Assembly: GCF_027744825.2 (NCBI RefSeq)
Contig: NC_071334.1
Span: 36,611,937-36,675,936 of the forward strand
Length of the DNA: 64,000 nucleotides
Direction: 5' to 3'
DNA from: Synchiropus splendidus
Lineage: Eukaryota; Chordata; Actinopteri; Syngnathiformes; Callionymidae
Under the pieces are notes generated by a model that had not been told where the DNA came from, searched no databases, and worked only from the letters and a program-made list of their open reading frames with translations. The position numbers and the translations under genes were made by a program. This document shows positions 51,435 through 64,000 of this stretch, in pieces (position 1 is the first letter of the stretch; every line of letters begins with the position of its first letter).

Positions 51435-53439
51435 AGCCATATTGAAACTGCTATATCTACTGTATAATATACTTGATATGGTCGACCTGTCATTGGCTTC
51501 AGCCAAATAAACTAATCCGTCTCAAGACACGTTTCACTGCTGACACCGTATGAATGAACTCTGCATAGACACTTAACAATGGTGAATTCTATAATTTCTG
51601 TCACAGTGAAACTGTGCCGGTCCTTGCAACACCTCAGTCTACGTCATTCTAATAGAATTTGATTCATGAAATAAATGAAGTAATAATAAATTAAGATTTA
51701 CCAACACACAAGGCCTTCTCATTACCTAAATTATACCTTAGTTTTCAGTGCAAATCCTGAGCCAAGAAACTGCAGTACATGGATTAGACATAAACAAAAA
51801 ACACCCCGATCTGTTTCATTTGACGGGCTTGGCCATGTTCTCTCTCTTCACTTGAGGTAGAGAGAATGGTGAAATTCACTCTTACAAGAGGGATGAGTTT
51901 ACTATCAGACTGGTTGACAAAGAAAAGAGAGAAGGTTAAGAGGAAAAAGATTGTTCTTGATGAGTCACATTTGTCTGGTGGTTTTGCATTAGATGTGCAT
52001 ATTCCTGTCATTTGTTGCTAGATTAGTTTTGTTCCCCTTATATATTTTGCCTAGCAGTTGGTGCCTTTATTGAAAAAAAAACCAAACATCTATATATTTG
52101 GGCACATGTCTTTCCATCTTTTCATGCCTTGGTTCTCCCCTCAGTTCATTTCATGAAGCTAATTTATTCTCATTTGGCCGTCTGGTACACACCCACATCC
52201 TTTTGTCGTGCAGGAGTAGTGATGGTATTGATAGGCGGGTGGTGTTGCTATTAATAGCTGCAACATTTGAATAGGAGAGGAGGAATGTGGAGGAAGGCAG
52301 AAAATGGGGGACACTGGCACAAAACCGTAATACCGATGATGACTGATGGATGAACTGGTATTTCTGTTAGTTTTGAGATAAGTTCATTACAATTTAAATG
52401 AGGAGAACAACTGCAGTTCCATGTGAAATGGTCTGTGCTAGATCTGTTCATGTGTTATGTTCAAGTTTGTTTAATTATGGGGCACTACTCATAGCACTGT
52501 GACCACCTGTCTGATATGGCGTGCTCTAAAGATAACGGCACCAATTAATGTTACACAAATTCCACATATCTGGCAAAATGGGTAGAATGGACTTAAAGAA
52601 AAATGAGGAGAGAAAATGTAAGACAAGCGGCGCAGTTCAATTCGAGAAAAGGGACATGGTTATTTCCTGCCGGTTTACCATGCTCAAAAAGAACATAACA
52701 TATCTTGACACTTTGAAGCATATGTTCCAGTATGAAATGGTGACCCTCAACAAATCAAGGAGCACTTCACAGAAAAGTAGAAAATATGAAAGCTATATGG
52801 AGGCGCCCAGACAAGTTTGAAGATTGGTAATGTTGAAATGTCATTGAAGAACGGGTGATTTAAACACCACGCTGTTGACGTTACCCTGATGTTTTGGTTG
52901 GCGTTTCACTGGTAAAATCTCACCAACACCTACAGCTCCCTGGAGATGAACACACTGAACGTGTGCCATCACACTACTACAGCTTTGAAAAATGTCACAA
53001 CTTGCGCACAGGGTGATTAACCTGAGTACTTTTCTTACAGATACTGTACTAAAAAGAACTTGCGAGACAGATGTTTAGCCAGCGGTAAAGCAGCCACTCA
53101 TTCTCGTTATCCACTGACTAGTAATGATCTGTCATGTGTCGTGTTGGTAGGTGTGTATCTCTCTTTCTGGTTAGAAGTTGAGGCCCACAGTGTGGAATGC
53201 AAGACATTTCTTTTCAAGCTCCAACAGTGTACATTCAAAGCCCCTAATGCCCTGAAATGGGCACGATATGCAAGCTTTAAGATGTGTAGTGTTTTTCTTA
53301 TTTGTTTTACTTACTTGAAGGATGAGTTCTTCTTTAATGCCATTAGTTGGTCATCATTGCATTTTAGCAAATCACCGGTCACCCATACTTGCCGAAGTAG
53401 AATACTGTACCCAGTGTGCGAAGAATAAGTTAGCCGGCT
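51435..53439. other. Intronic stretch, nothing recognised
   Basis: A 90-codon frame at 52548-52820 and a 122-codon frame at 53060-53428 resemble no family I know and lack coding character. Confidence 0.4.
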
Positions 53440-54780
53440 GTTCCAAAAACAAAAGACAAGGAAAGCTCCTGGCCTGGACGCGGTGTGTCACCCTCCTGCC
53501 TTTAAAGCCTGTGCTGACGAGCTGGCTCTGGTCTTCACCAACGTGTTCAACAGTTTCCTGATGAAGTGTGAAGTCCCCTCCATCTTCAAACACTCCACCA
53601 TCGTACCCGCCCCGAAGAAAGCCTTCATCACGGGGCTGAAGGACTACAGACCGGTGGCTCTGATGTCTGACTAGTGTTGAGCCACCTGAAGACCTTAACT
53701 GGGCCCCTGCTTGACCTTATGCAGTTTGCTTATTGAGCCTATAGGTCTGTGGATGATGCTGTCAACATTGCACTGCACCACATCCTGCAGCATGTGGACA
53801 GCTCAGGGAACTATGTCAGTATCTTGTTTGTGGATTTCAGTTCGGCCTCCAATACCATAGTCCCCGCATTCCTCTCCTCCAAACTCTCCCAGATGAGCGT
53901 TTCTGGACCCATCTGTCAGTGGATCACCAGTTTCCTGACAGAGAGAAGACAACAGTTGAGAGCGGTAGATGTCACCTTCACTATTCGGACTGTCAATACC
54001 GGTGCCCCACAGGGATGTGTCCTGTCACCACTGCTCATCTCTCTTTACTACGACTGCACATCTGAATACCATGCTGTCAAACTGAAGTTTACAGACGACA
54101 AAACCATCATCGACCTGATCCAAGACAGCAACAAGTCTGTATATTGGCAGGAGGTGGAGCAGCTGGTCCAGTGGTGTATCCAGCACAACCCGGAGCTAAA
54201 CACGCTAAACCCCTATCACTGCCACTGGGAACAACCATCTCCCAGTACCTGAAGTGGGAAACGAACATCACCTGCCTCCTGAAGAAGGCACAGCAGGGGA
54301 TGTACTTCCTTCGCCAGTTGAGGAGACATGGCCTGTCTAAGCAGCAGTCATCAGTTCATCGTCTGCTCCTCCACAACAGTGTGGTTGCGGCGGCCACACA
54401 GAAGGACAGGAGTAGACTGCAGTGGACCGTAAGGACAGCTGAGTGGATCATTGGAGCCCTGCATCCAGGACCTGTACGAGACCAGGACCACGAAGAGAGC
54501 ACGGAACATCATCAAGGACTCCACTCACCCTGAATTTACCTTCTTCTGCCCCCTCCCTTCAGGCAAGCACTTCGGAGTGCTGCAGACAAAAACCACCAGG
54601 CACAAGAATAGTTTCTTCAAGTCAATGTGGTTCACAAACTGTGAACCACATTGACTGTTCATGACAGTTTTGCACTGCACTCTTTTCTCTCTTTGTACTT
54701 TCGCACAGAGACTTTGTCCTGTATATTGCATAAAAGTGTGTACATATTGTAAATATCCATTATGCATGCTATTCTTAAAT
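53440..54780 (+). mobile_element. Jockey-group (L2/CR1/Rex-like) LINE fragment
   Basis: Frames in order give KACADELALVFTNVFNSFL, FKHSTIVPAPKKAFITGLKD, the motif A region ILFVDFSSASNTIVP, motif B TGAPQGCVLSPLL, an altered motif C (FTDD in place of the usual FADD), and an end with EFTFFCPLPSGKHFGVL and TRHKNSFF. Several deletions and shifts (around 53670-53740 and 54190-54250) make it non-functional. It is 5'-truncated near 53440 and sits in the same orientation as rabgap1l. Confidence 0.85.
53749..54252 (+). pseudogene. LINE reverse transcriptase core remnant
   Basis: A continuous frame of about 168 codons covers motifs A, B and C of the polymerase. The motif A Asp and both motif C Asp residues are present, but the flanking parts are in other frames or deleted. 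Confidence 0.85.
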
Positions 54781-54789
54781 GTGTGATAA

Positions 54790-57300
54790 TTTACTGCAAT
54801 CACTGAGCGTCACCATCAGCCAGGAAAGAAATCCTGTATATCATTCATTGTTACATCCACGTTATGCACATATGTAAGCATGATTTCACTGACTTTGCTG
54901 CGCTCAGCTGTGAGTCCAAGGTCTCCCATCACTCATGGATGATGGAAAAAAAAAAACTCCTTCAGGGTCTAAGTCTTGCCACTCTCAACCTCACACAAAT
55001 TGACACACTTATATGTACTCCACACAATGCCCTCCTTCTTCATAGTGTCTTTCGGGAGCAGTGGCGTTTCATGGTCACATCACAGCCAAGCGGCAGATCT
55101 TCCCTTTCTCTTCTTTACATCGTATTGTGCCCTCCAGCAGTCTTTCAGACTTGCTATGACAACAATAAAAAGGACATGGCGACTATCTTTTACAAGAAAA
55201 TATATGCATGCATCTAAATGGATGGCTATAGAAAGCTCTTTACCTCCCTACTGAATCTGTGGAAGGTGAAACGCGATATTTATCGGACGCTGTCATGATC
55301 GTGTATTTTTCCTGTATAAGTACAAGAAAATATACCACTATCAGTGAGAGTATGGATCTCGGGGACATCCCTGGCAAACTATTGCAAAATATATATTGCC
55401 ATACAAAAGATAATCGTTAGCGGTCTCAGTTACAAGTTTCAGTTCAGATTGTGATCTGTTGCCATTATTAATGTTTATAGCGGGTCTATTGAACAGTAGT
55501 ATTTATTTGAGTAGGTATGGGGTGAGAGGCTCTCTTGTAGAATAGCTGTGTGCATGTTTATGTGGGATTGCATACTAATTTACACAAGTTATTGTATCTT
55601 AAACCAGCTTGCATGGTTTTCCTGATCATCTATATTTCACCATATTTTCAACTGTTTGTTTCTTTTCACTACATCGTATATAGCTTACTCTTTTTAGTTC
55701 TTTTACACTTGTGCTATCTAGGCTTGTGTTCCGGCTAAATCTGTGCAACTGACAATTTTTAGTTCACATATGCACACTGTTGAGGTGAAATCACTGGCAG
55801 GCTGTAGGTTGACATATCTGTCTTGAGTAATTGGAGTTTTCATGATAAACTCGTTTTTTTTTAGTTTCTCTTTTATTTGATTCTGCAAACAAATATCTAT
55901 AGGACTCACAACTGCGTCAGACATCCCACAAGTAACAGTGCTCCGTCATGCCGTGACGACCAAGATGTGGATATACGCAAAATTTTGTCTAAAAACCTGT
56001 ATATTTATATCAATGATGAAAGTAACTTGTAATCATATGAGTAAAGTGTAAATGCAAGTCATCCTACCCAATCATCAAATGTTTCACCACTCTCTTATTG
56101 GCATCTCTCTTTACAGTTGAAGGACTTTAGTTCCTTTTTGACTTTAGTTCCATTTGTGGTTTTGAGCTCCATTTTGCATTTTGCTGTCTTTTGATGATTT
56201 TGTATTGTCATCTTGGCCAGTATTTCTGTTTTGTTAATGCTTCATGCTGTTTTTAGGATTTTTTTTTTCCTACTTATGATCATTTTAAGTTCAGCAAAAT
56301 GTCTGTTATAGTTTAGATTTATATGGTTAGTTTTCTACACGGAGTTGAAAGGAGTGAAACGTGAATCAACTTCCAACTTTGCTTCCTAGTGGCCCCACTG
56401 GTTTTGTTTGGAAGCTAAATGAATTATTAACAGTGCCCTTCTGGTCATGTGTTTCATCTGTGTCCACCTCTGAAGGTAAAGAGCAAGGAGACAGGGTTCA
56501 GTACTTTCAACATTGATCTATAATCTAAAACATATTTTAAATATATATTGAACAAATTAAAAAATGTGGTTGACATTTAATGAATTTTCATCCCACAAGA
56601 TGCTGCTCTAAAGCAGCGTCTGGTCAGATGTGAGTAATGTGAATATAATGTGGAAAAGCATTTCTCTTGGTGAAATCCATCTCTTTTACAGTAGCTAAGC
56701 ATTGCTAACATGTTAACGCCTACAACTACATCATATGTCCCAGTTTTTGTGAGTCTTGTGATATTTTTTTATTGCGACAGCAAGCACATAGCTTTCTATG
56801 AAGGTTAATATATGGGAATATGTGGCATTTCCACTCGATGTTCGCTCTGTTACATTGACTTCAAGTGCCTCAATATACAGTTTGTATGAAGGTATTGCTC
56901 CACCTAAAAGGGTGAGTCTCTGAAGGTGACGAGTACTACTCATTTAATCATATTGGTACTATTCCGAGAAAGTGCCACTAGTGAACTAATCGCATTGTGT
57001 TCATTATGATGTGGCTACAGTACATGTGGCCTGTAGAGATGGTGAGTCTGCCATTGTTTTGTTTCTTTCATAGTTTCTTTATTATTCAGTGGAGGGTCCA
57101 AATGGTTTCAGCAAATTAATGTTCTTCAGGAACGAAAAGGGAGAAGGGAGTCAGGTCTGTGTCTGTGGGAGCACTAATTAATAGATAATTAACCATGAAT
57201 GTTGAGCAATGTATAAATAGAAGATGTATCCAAATTCACCTCTGGGAGAAAGCCTGTTTAAGCAATAGAATGCCATGAGGAGCCTCAGGTGCAGCTGGTA
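54790..57300. other. Intronic stretch upstream of gpr52, nothing recognised
   Basis: AT-rich, with no conserved frames or element ends. Confidence 0.45.
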
Positions 57301-57407
57301 AGGGAGATCCGAGCCATGAGCTGAGGTGGTGAGAGTAAGTGTGCTCGTGCGTGCGTGATGGGGGAGAGATGGTTAGTTTGCCTGCTAGAGAGGCTGTGGA
57401 GAGAGAG

Positions 57408-57438
57408 CGAGCGAGGGAGGGAGGGAGGGAGGGACGGG
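57408..57438 (+). promoter_or_regulatory. G-run tract with quadruplex potential upstream of gpr52
   Basis: Six G runs of three or more separated by single A or AC bases (gggagggagggaggg...acgggg) follow a GA-rich stretch. The tract lies 1.35 kb before the gpr52 start. It may be a promoter element or simple purine repeat. Confidence 0.45.
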
Positions 57439-58778
57439 GAGTGTAAGCCAGTCAGAGCATCCCTTCTCACTGCACCAGGGCTGAGGGACTCTTCGTCCCC
57501 TCATCCTGTTCGCTGCAGATTACCTCATTCCCATCCGCACAGTCATGTCTATTTTCCCTCCATGCTTTTTTACTCACTGCCTTTCAACATTCATGTTGCT
57601 CTCATTCATAGTGCTGGGATCTGCGGAATCCTCAGTTAAATACCTGCGTTGTGCTTTTTCCATGGCTTGAAAGGGAGACACTGCAAGAGGACATTGCTTG
57701 AAGCTGGGACTTCTGCTGGAATTCCAGGTTTTCTTGAGTGGATTGACTGACAGAACCAGAGAAGCAAGACTATGTTGAACTCCATCGCTTTGCAACTTGA
57801 AGGAACTCTTACGATCCATGCAAGCGTGATCACATTTCCACCTAGGAGATGATGCTTGCATTCCCTCAGAATTCCTCCAGAGAATATGAAAAGATAATTC
57901 AGTGGAATGTATCAAAGACATTTCGGCAGAGTCCCGTACCACTGGCTAACCTATGGGATTGCTAAGGAGTGAAAGTGAGTGGAGCACTGAGTTATTCAGC
58001 TGGCCTCTCATTTTTCTTGGAGAGTCCTTTCACCTGCCTTCATGAGTGGCATCAGACACTGGCTCATTGGCTATTGTCTATCGGTAACTTGCAGTCCACA
58101 ACACTGAGAGATGAGTTCAGGCTGTTGGGATTCACTTTTGAATCCCAGGCAAATCGCTATGTTTTTCTGGATCATGGTTTCCCTCAGTTCAGTGTGACCT
58201 GCTAGAGCTATGGCATTATCATTTGCAGAGATCCTATGTTTTGCTAAGCAGTGTCTGTGTTTTGATTCAGACAATAGCCTGTCAACGATGGGCTCCAGAC
58301 ACTGACCAGAGGACTTACAAAATATCGAGGCTTCCAGCTAGAAAGTAAACGCCACAACCGTGATACATGTTCACTATTTTTTGTCATGTATTCTCTTGAC
58401 TTTGTACACTTAAAGGCAGCCGCGACTGCTTGCAGCCTCCTGGTGCCCTCCCTCATTAAACACTGACAGCCAAAGCAACTTTTCTCTGATGCTGTGCCAC
58501 CTATTCTTTTCGAATATGGAATAATTGGAAGTTTTCATTTTTTCATTTTTTTTTTTCTGACGGTAACCCACCCTCTGTTTTCACCAACTATACCTGGTAG
58601 GACAAGGATAACTGACCAGGACGTCTTACACTCTATCGATCTTTCTACTGTCAATGTTCATTTGACTGAAACAGAGCTCTGTTTAAGTGAGGCAATCTGG
58701 AGTATATGTGCCGGTGGTATTATTGTGCAATGCAGTACCACCCTGTTTTTTTTGGGTGTGGAGACTGCCACGGAAAAC

Positions 58779-59897
58779 ATGAATCAGACTGAATTCACAA
58801 CAGAACTTATGAGTACTTTGAACAACAGCAGTAGCAGCAGCGATGAGGCTTTCACCGGGAGGACTGCTAACCACTCTTGTCCATTGGGGTGGGGACTGAA
58901 TCAAGGGCTGGAGCCTTGTGTACTGGAGACTGCAGTCATCGTTCTTTTGACAGTACTGATTATTGCTGGAAATCTGACGGTAATCGTAGTTTTTCATTGT
59001 GCCCCCCTGCTTCACCACTACACCACAAGCTATTTTATCCAGACCATGGCCTATGCTGACTTACTGGTGGGTCTGAGCTGCCTGGTTCCCACCCTGTCAT
59101 TGCTGCACTGTCCTGCTGGAGTACAGGAGCCAATAACATGTCAGGTGTTTAGCTATGTAATATCTGTCCTTAAAAGTGTTTCAATGGCTTGCCTTGCCTG
59201 CATCAGTGTGGATCGCTACTTGGCTATAACAAAACCGTTATCTTACAACCAGCTGGTGACACCATGCCGATTACGAGGATGCATCATGCTCATCTGGATC
59301 TACTCTAGTCTGGTTTTCTTGCCTTCCTTCTTTGGTTGGGGCAAACCTGGCTACCATGGAGACATATTTGTGTGGTGTGCACACTCGTGGCCCACGTCTG
59401 CCCTCTTCACAGGATTTGTTGTATGTCTGCTCTATGCACCAGCGGCCCTAGTTGTGTGTTTTACCTACTATCACATCTTCCGAATTTGCCAGCAGCACAA
59501 CAGGGAGATAAGTGAAAGACGGGCACGTTTTCCTAGCCCAGAGATGGAGACTGGTGAAGGTGGGAATCCTACCGGACATGGACCTGATCGTCGATATGCC
59601 ATGGTGCTGTTCCGTATCACCAGTGTTTTCTACATGTTGTGGCTCCCCTACATAATCTACTTCCTATTGGAGAGCTCACAGGTCCTGGACAGCCCAGCCC
59701 TGAGCTTCATCACAACCTGGCTTGCCATTAGCAATAGTTTTTGTAACTGTGTTATCTACAGTTTGTCCAACAGTGTGTTCCGTCTGGGCATGCGGCGGCT
59801 CTCACAGACACTGTGCTCCTTCAGCCACTGCACAGTGGATGACAGAGAGTTTGGGGAGCCTAAAACCAGAAAGAGGGCAAACTCATGTGCCATTTGA
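58779..59897 (+). CDS. gpr52: GPR52-like orphan class A G-protein-coupled receptor, single exon
   Basis: An intronless frame of 372 residues. The open frame extends further upstream, but 58779 is its first ATG and has a good context (aacATGa). The N-terminus has N-glycosylation sequons at residues 2, 15, 16 and 31. Seven helices follow, with N65 (1.50), D94 (2.50), C121 (3.25), DRY at 145-147, C200 in loop 2 pairing with C121, LWLPY in helix 6 and NCVIY in place of NPxxY in helix 7. The loop 2 segment [17 protein letters not shown] and the tail RKRANSCAI match the GPR52 family closely; length fits (mammals about 361). GPR52 couples to Gs with high basal activity and is enriched in striatal neurons. 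The nesting in rabgap1l separates it from the sister gene GPR21 in RABGAP1. Confidence 0.97.
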   Translation: MNQTEFTTELMSTLNNSSSSSDEAFTGRTANHSCPLGWGLNQGLEPCVLETAVIVLLTVLIIAGNLTVIVVFHCAPLLHHYTTSYFIQTMAYADLLVGLSCLVPTLSLLHCPAGVQEPITCQVFSYVISVLKSVSMACLACISVDRYLAITKPLSYNQLVTPCRLRGCIMLIWIYSSLVFLPSFFGWGKPGYHGDIFVWCAHSWPTSALFTGFVVCLLYAPAALVVCFTYYHIFRICQQHNREISERRARFPSPEMETGEGGNPTGHGPDRRYAMVLFRITSVFYMLWLPYIIYFLLESSQVLDSPALSFITTWLAISNSFCNCVIYSLSNSVFRLGMRRLSQTLCSFSHCTVDDREFGEPKTRKRANSCAI

Positions 59898-59930
59898 GGA
59901 ATCACTTTTTGAGTGCTGCTTTTTGAACCT

Positions 59931-59936
59931 AATAAA
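59931..59936 (+). terminator. gpr52: gpr52 polyadenylation signal
   Basis: AATAAA lies 34 bases after the gpr52 stop. More AATAAA-like sites follow at about 60013 and 60057, so a longer 3' UTR is possible. Confidence 0.6.
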
Positions 59937-59939
59937 GTA

Positions 59940-62190
59940 GATTCACAACAACTGTTAAAAACTGACATGATTCACTGACATGATTCATCAAGGTCCATTG
60001 TTTTATCTTTTTAATAAATTATCTATAGATGTGTGATTGAGCAATAGATACTTATAATAAATCCTGAGAATGCATATATTTTGCATATTTTCATTTGGAC
60101 ACATCATGATGGGAAGACCGAATAATGTACAGTATATTTGACTCAAAGATCTCAGAAGATTTTTGATGTGGCCACACCACATTCATGGTCCTCATAATGG
60201 CTGGCATCAGTCCATAATGTTTTCAAAATTCTCATTATTGCTGATAAATTGTTGTGCTTGGCGTTGACTGTTCAGCTCAATTTCTGCTCTCTAAGTTGAT
60301 GATGAGCTTTTAAGTGTTGACTAGAGAGATGTGTTGTCTTTTGTTATGCATAAGTGCGTTCTTTGTGACAATTATTTCTGTGAGCCAAGATGCAAAGATG
60401 GCAACATTTTTTGAGATGCAACTTTTTTCCAATATTATAATCTAAATTTGCCCTCATTGAAAATGCAAACATCCTTGAACTCAATTCATCCAGCTGTACG
60501 TAATCTCCACGCACCATTCTTCCTTCATTCTCCATATAATCTTGGAATTTCATCACTTCATTTTGTTCAAGAAGCAATAGCCTCGCTTAATGTGATTGCA
60601 TCATTTGTCAGATCTATGAAGACACCTGAGCAAACCACAATATCCATCTAGACCTTATTATGAGCAAATGCAGTTGTTGATCTACTTCATACACACCCAC
60701 ATGCTATGATAATCTTGTTATTTAGTCTTCACTTATCTTGAATGGGCTTGGTGAAGTTGGTGGATTGTGATGCAACACAGATTTCAATGATGCCATAAGT
60801 CTGGGTCTGTTGCTCTTCTAGATGCTACAATATAAATGCTACTGCTTTAAGCAGTGGTTATTGTTTCATGGCCAGTTTCCAAAATGTTGAGTCATCAACA
60901 AGACTCTATTATGCACTAAGTACTTGTTTAACTTTCTCACAGATTAATGATATGATATTACTGAGCCCTGTTTGCTTTTCTTCTCTTGCAATCAGGAGAT
61001 ATGCCATGATTCCCACCAGTGCTGGAACATTCCTGATATGATTTTGTTATGAGAGCAATATGATGCATGAGTGCCCTGGAAAGCCATTTGGAACCAGCAA
61101 GTCAATGTTAAGTCCTGTTGCACCATGTTGGTCAAATTTTGACGTCAGCAAAACATTTATGTGAGATCTGAGATTCACATTGTCTGTCATATAATTCCTT
61201 GAGATGCTGCTGTGGCCATCAAGGACATGATCCCAGTCTTTCAAACTCCTGTTTGATTTTGAAAGGGTGTGGAAAGCCCCAGCTTGTTTTTTTGTAACTG
61301 TTGTTTTATCAGTGGCTTTTGTGCACTGCCATATTTTGCTTTCAATGACAATGCATCTTTAAGAAATTAGACCTGTGATGTTACTGATTTAATTGAATTG
61401 AATTGATGGATTGAGCTTTGTTTTTTTTTTTTTTTTTTTTTTTTAATCCCTCAAAGACTCCAAAGTCCTAACTTCTTCACAAACTGTTAAAACAGCCTTT
61501 GGTCTCTCCCAGTGTTAACTTTTTTTTTATTTATGTGACATTAATTTAAATAGGTTAGCGATCTGTTTCCAAGCTCTGTTTTTGAATATGCTTCATTGCT
61601 AAAATAATATTAACCCTTAGTCAAATTGTAATTGATGTTTTGCTTTCTGTCTGCTAGTCACAACACATAATTATCTACGTTTCAGTGAATTTATGTCAAA
61701 GTCCAAATATAAACATACTAAGCCCCACCAAGAGGATTAATAGACCAGCTTTTGTGGATCGAGTATGGTTTTAAAAATAACTGGTTGACTTAAAAGAATA
61801 TATGTCATTTGCAGTGTGAAACTTTTAAAGGGGGACACACACATTACGGTAACCGTGCTGTTTTCGTCATCATTTTGCTCCTTTCCGGTCGAGAATTCTT
61901 AACCCTTCATTATCTTGACTCCTATAAAATTATCCTATAAGAGAATCATTGTGTCTGCAGTGTGTTTCCTTTCATCGTTTTCCTGCCAATAATGGCCAAC
62001 TTTGCCCCAAAACGTCCCTTTATGAACCATGAACCTTTATGAACAACCCGTGATATTTTCATTTCTGGTCTTGTACTTTTGTGTCAAGGACAATCAAACA
62101 GACATCATAAGCCTAAAAAAAAAAGTTCAAATAATAAGTGTTGGAGATGACTCCAAACATGACCTAGACAAGATTTATGCTGCCAAAAAA
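59940..62190. other. Intronic stretch after gpr52
   Basis: A T26 run lies at 61419-61444. There are no further conserved exons or recognised repeats. Confidence 0.45.
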
Positions 62191-62195
62191 AATAA

Positions 62196-64000
<1,805 letters not shown>

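Noticed and set aside
52548..52820. 90-codon Lys-rich frame
   Set aside because: No family resemblance, and it lies in intronic sequence without splice-site support.
53060..53428. 122-codon frame just before the LINE
   Set aside because: No recognisable domain, no splice context, and composition like the surrounding intron.
57285..57942. Open frames of 94 and 122 codons upstream of gpr52
   Set aside because: Low-complexity Ser/Arg or mixed sequence on opposing strands, with no conserved motif.
58494..58778. Extended receptor start upstream of gpr52
   Set aside because: The first codon of the long frame is GTG, not ATG, and the GPR52 family begins near the 58779 ATG.

Overview
The window is a piece of an AT-rich teleost fish chromosome. 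The three recognisable genes are vertebrate-type, two of them are split by GT-AG introns, and the spaces between them are full of fish-type transposable elements (hAT, Tc1/mariner, BEL/Pao, L1 and L2/CR1-like LINEs) and long TA microsatellites. I cannot name the species. All three genes read on the + strand, and their human counterparts lie together on chromosome 1q25.

Layout. Positions 1-3800 hold nothing recognisable. A CpG-rich promoter-like block with a likely non-coding exon sits at 3830-4185 and may be the distal promoter of fam163a. Positions 4.2-30.2 kb are a transposon-rich intergenic or intronic desert. fam163a, a small single-pass membrane protein gene, has its coding exons at 30506-32421 and a polyA signal at 32581. 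A second promoter-like block (NRF1, ETS and CRE-like motifs) with a non-coding exon at about 34.25-34.38 kb probably starts rabgap1l. Twelve rabgap1l coding exons follow at 39556-50701. They encode 549 residues (PTB domain, middle domain, start of the Rab-GAP TBC domain). The open intron after 50701 runs past the end of the window. It carries the intronless receptor gene gpr52 (58779-59897) in the same orientation, reproducing the GPR52-within-RABGAP1L arrangement I know from mammals.

Mobile DNA. The repeats are layered. A 4.2-kb hAT-type element (12023-16223) with a perfect 8-bp target duplication encloses a broken BEL/Pao retrotransposon. A 1.25-kb hAT (6891-8140) keeps only the two ends of its transposase. 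At least five copies of one hAT family with TAGGGATGCTCCGATC-type ends lie at 19, 24, 35, 38 and 45 kb; one has split a Tc1 element and another contains a mariner/Tc1 fragment. A 5'-truncated L1 has a 17-bp target duplication (16736-17990). Two jockey-group LINE fragments lie at 27.5-28.8 kb (-) and 53.4-54.8 kb (+).

I found no CRISPR array, operon, virus-like cassette or other clearly new system. The observations most worth checking are the nested transposons, a foldback region carrying promoter-like motifs that resemble the proposed rabgap1l promoter, and the position of gpr52 in the intron that interrupts the TBC domain.
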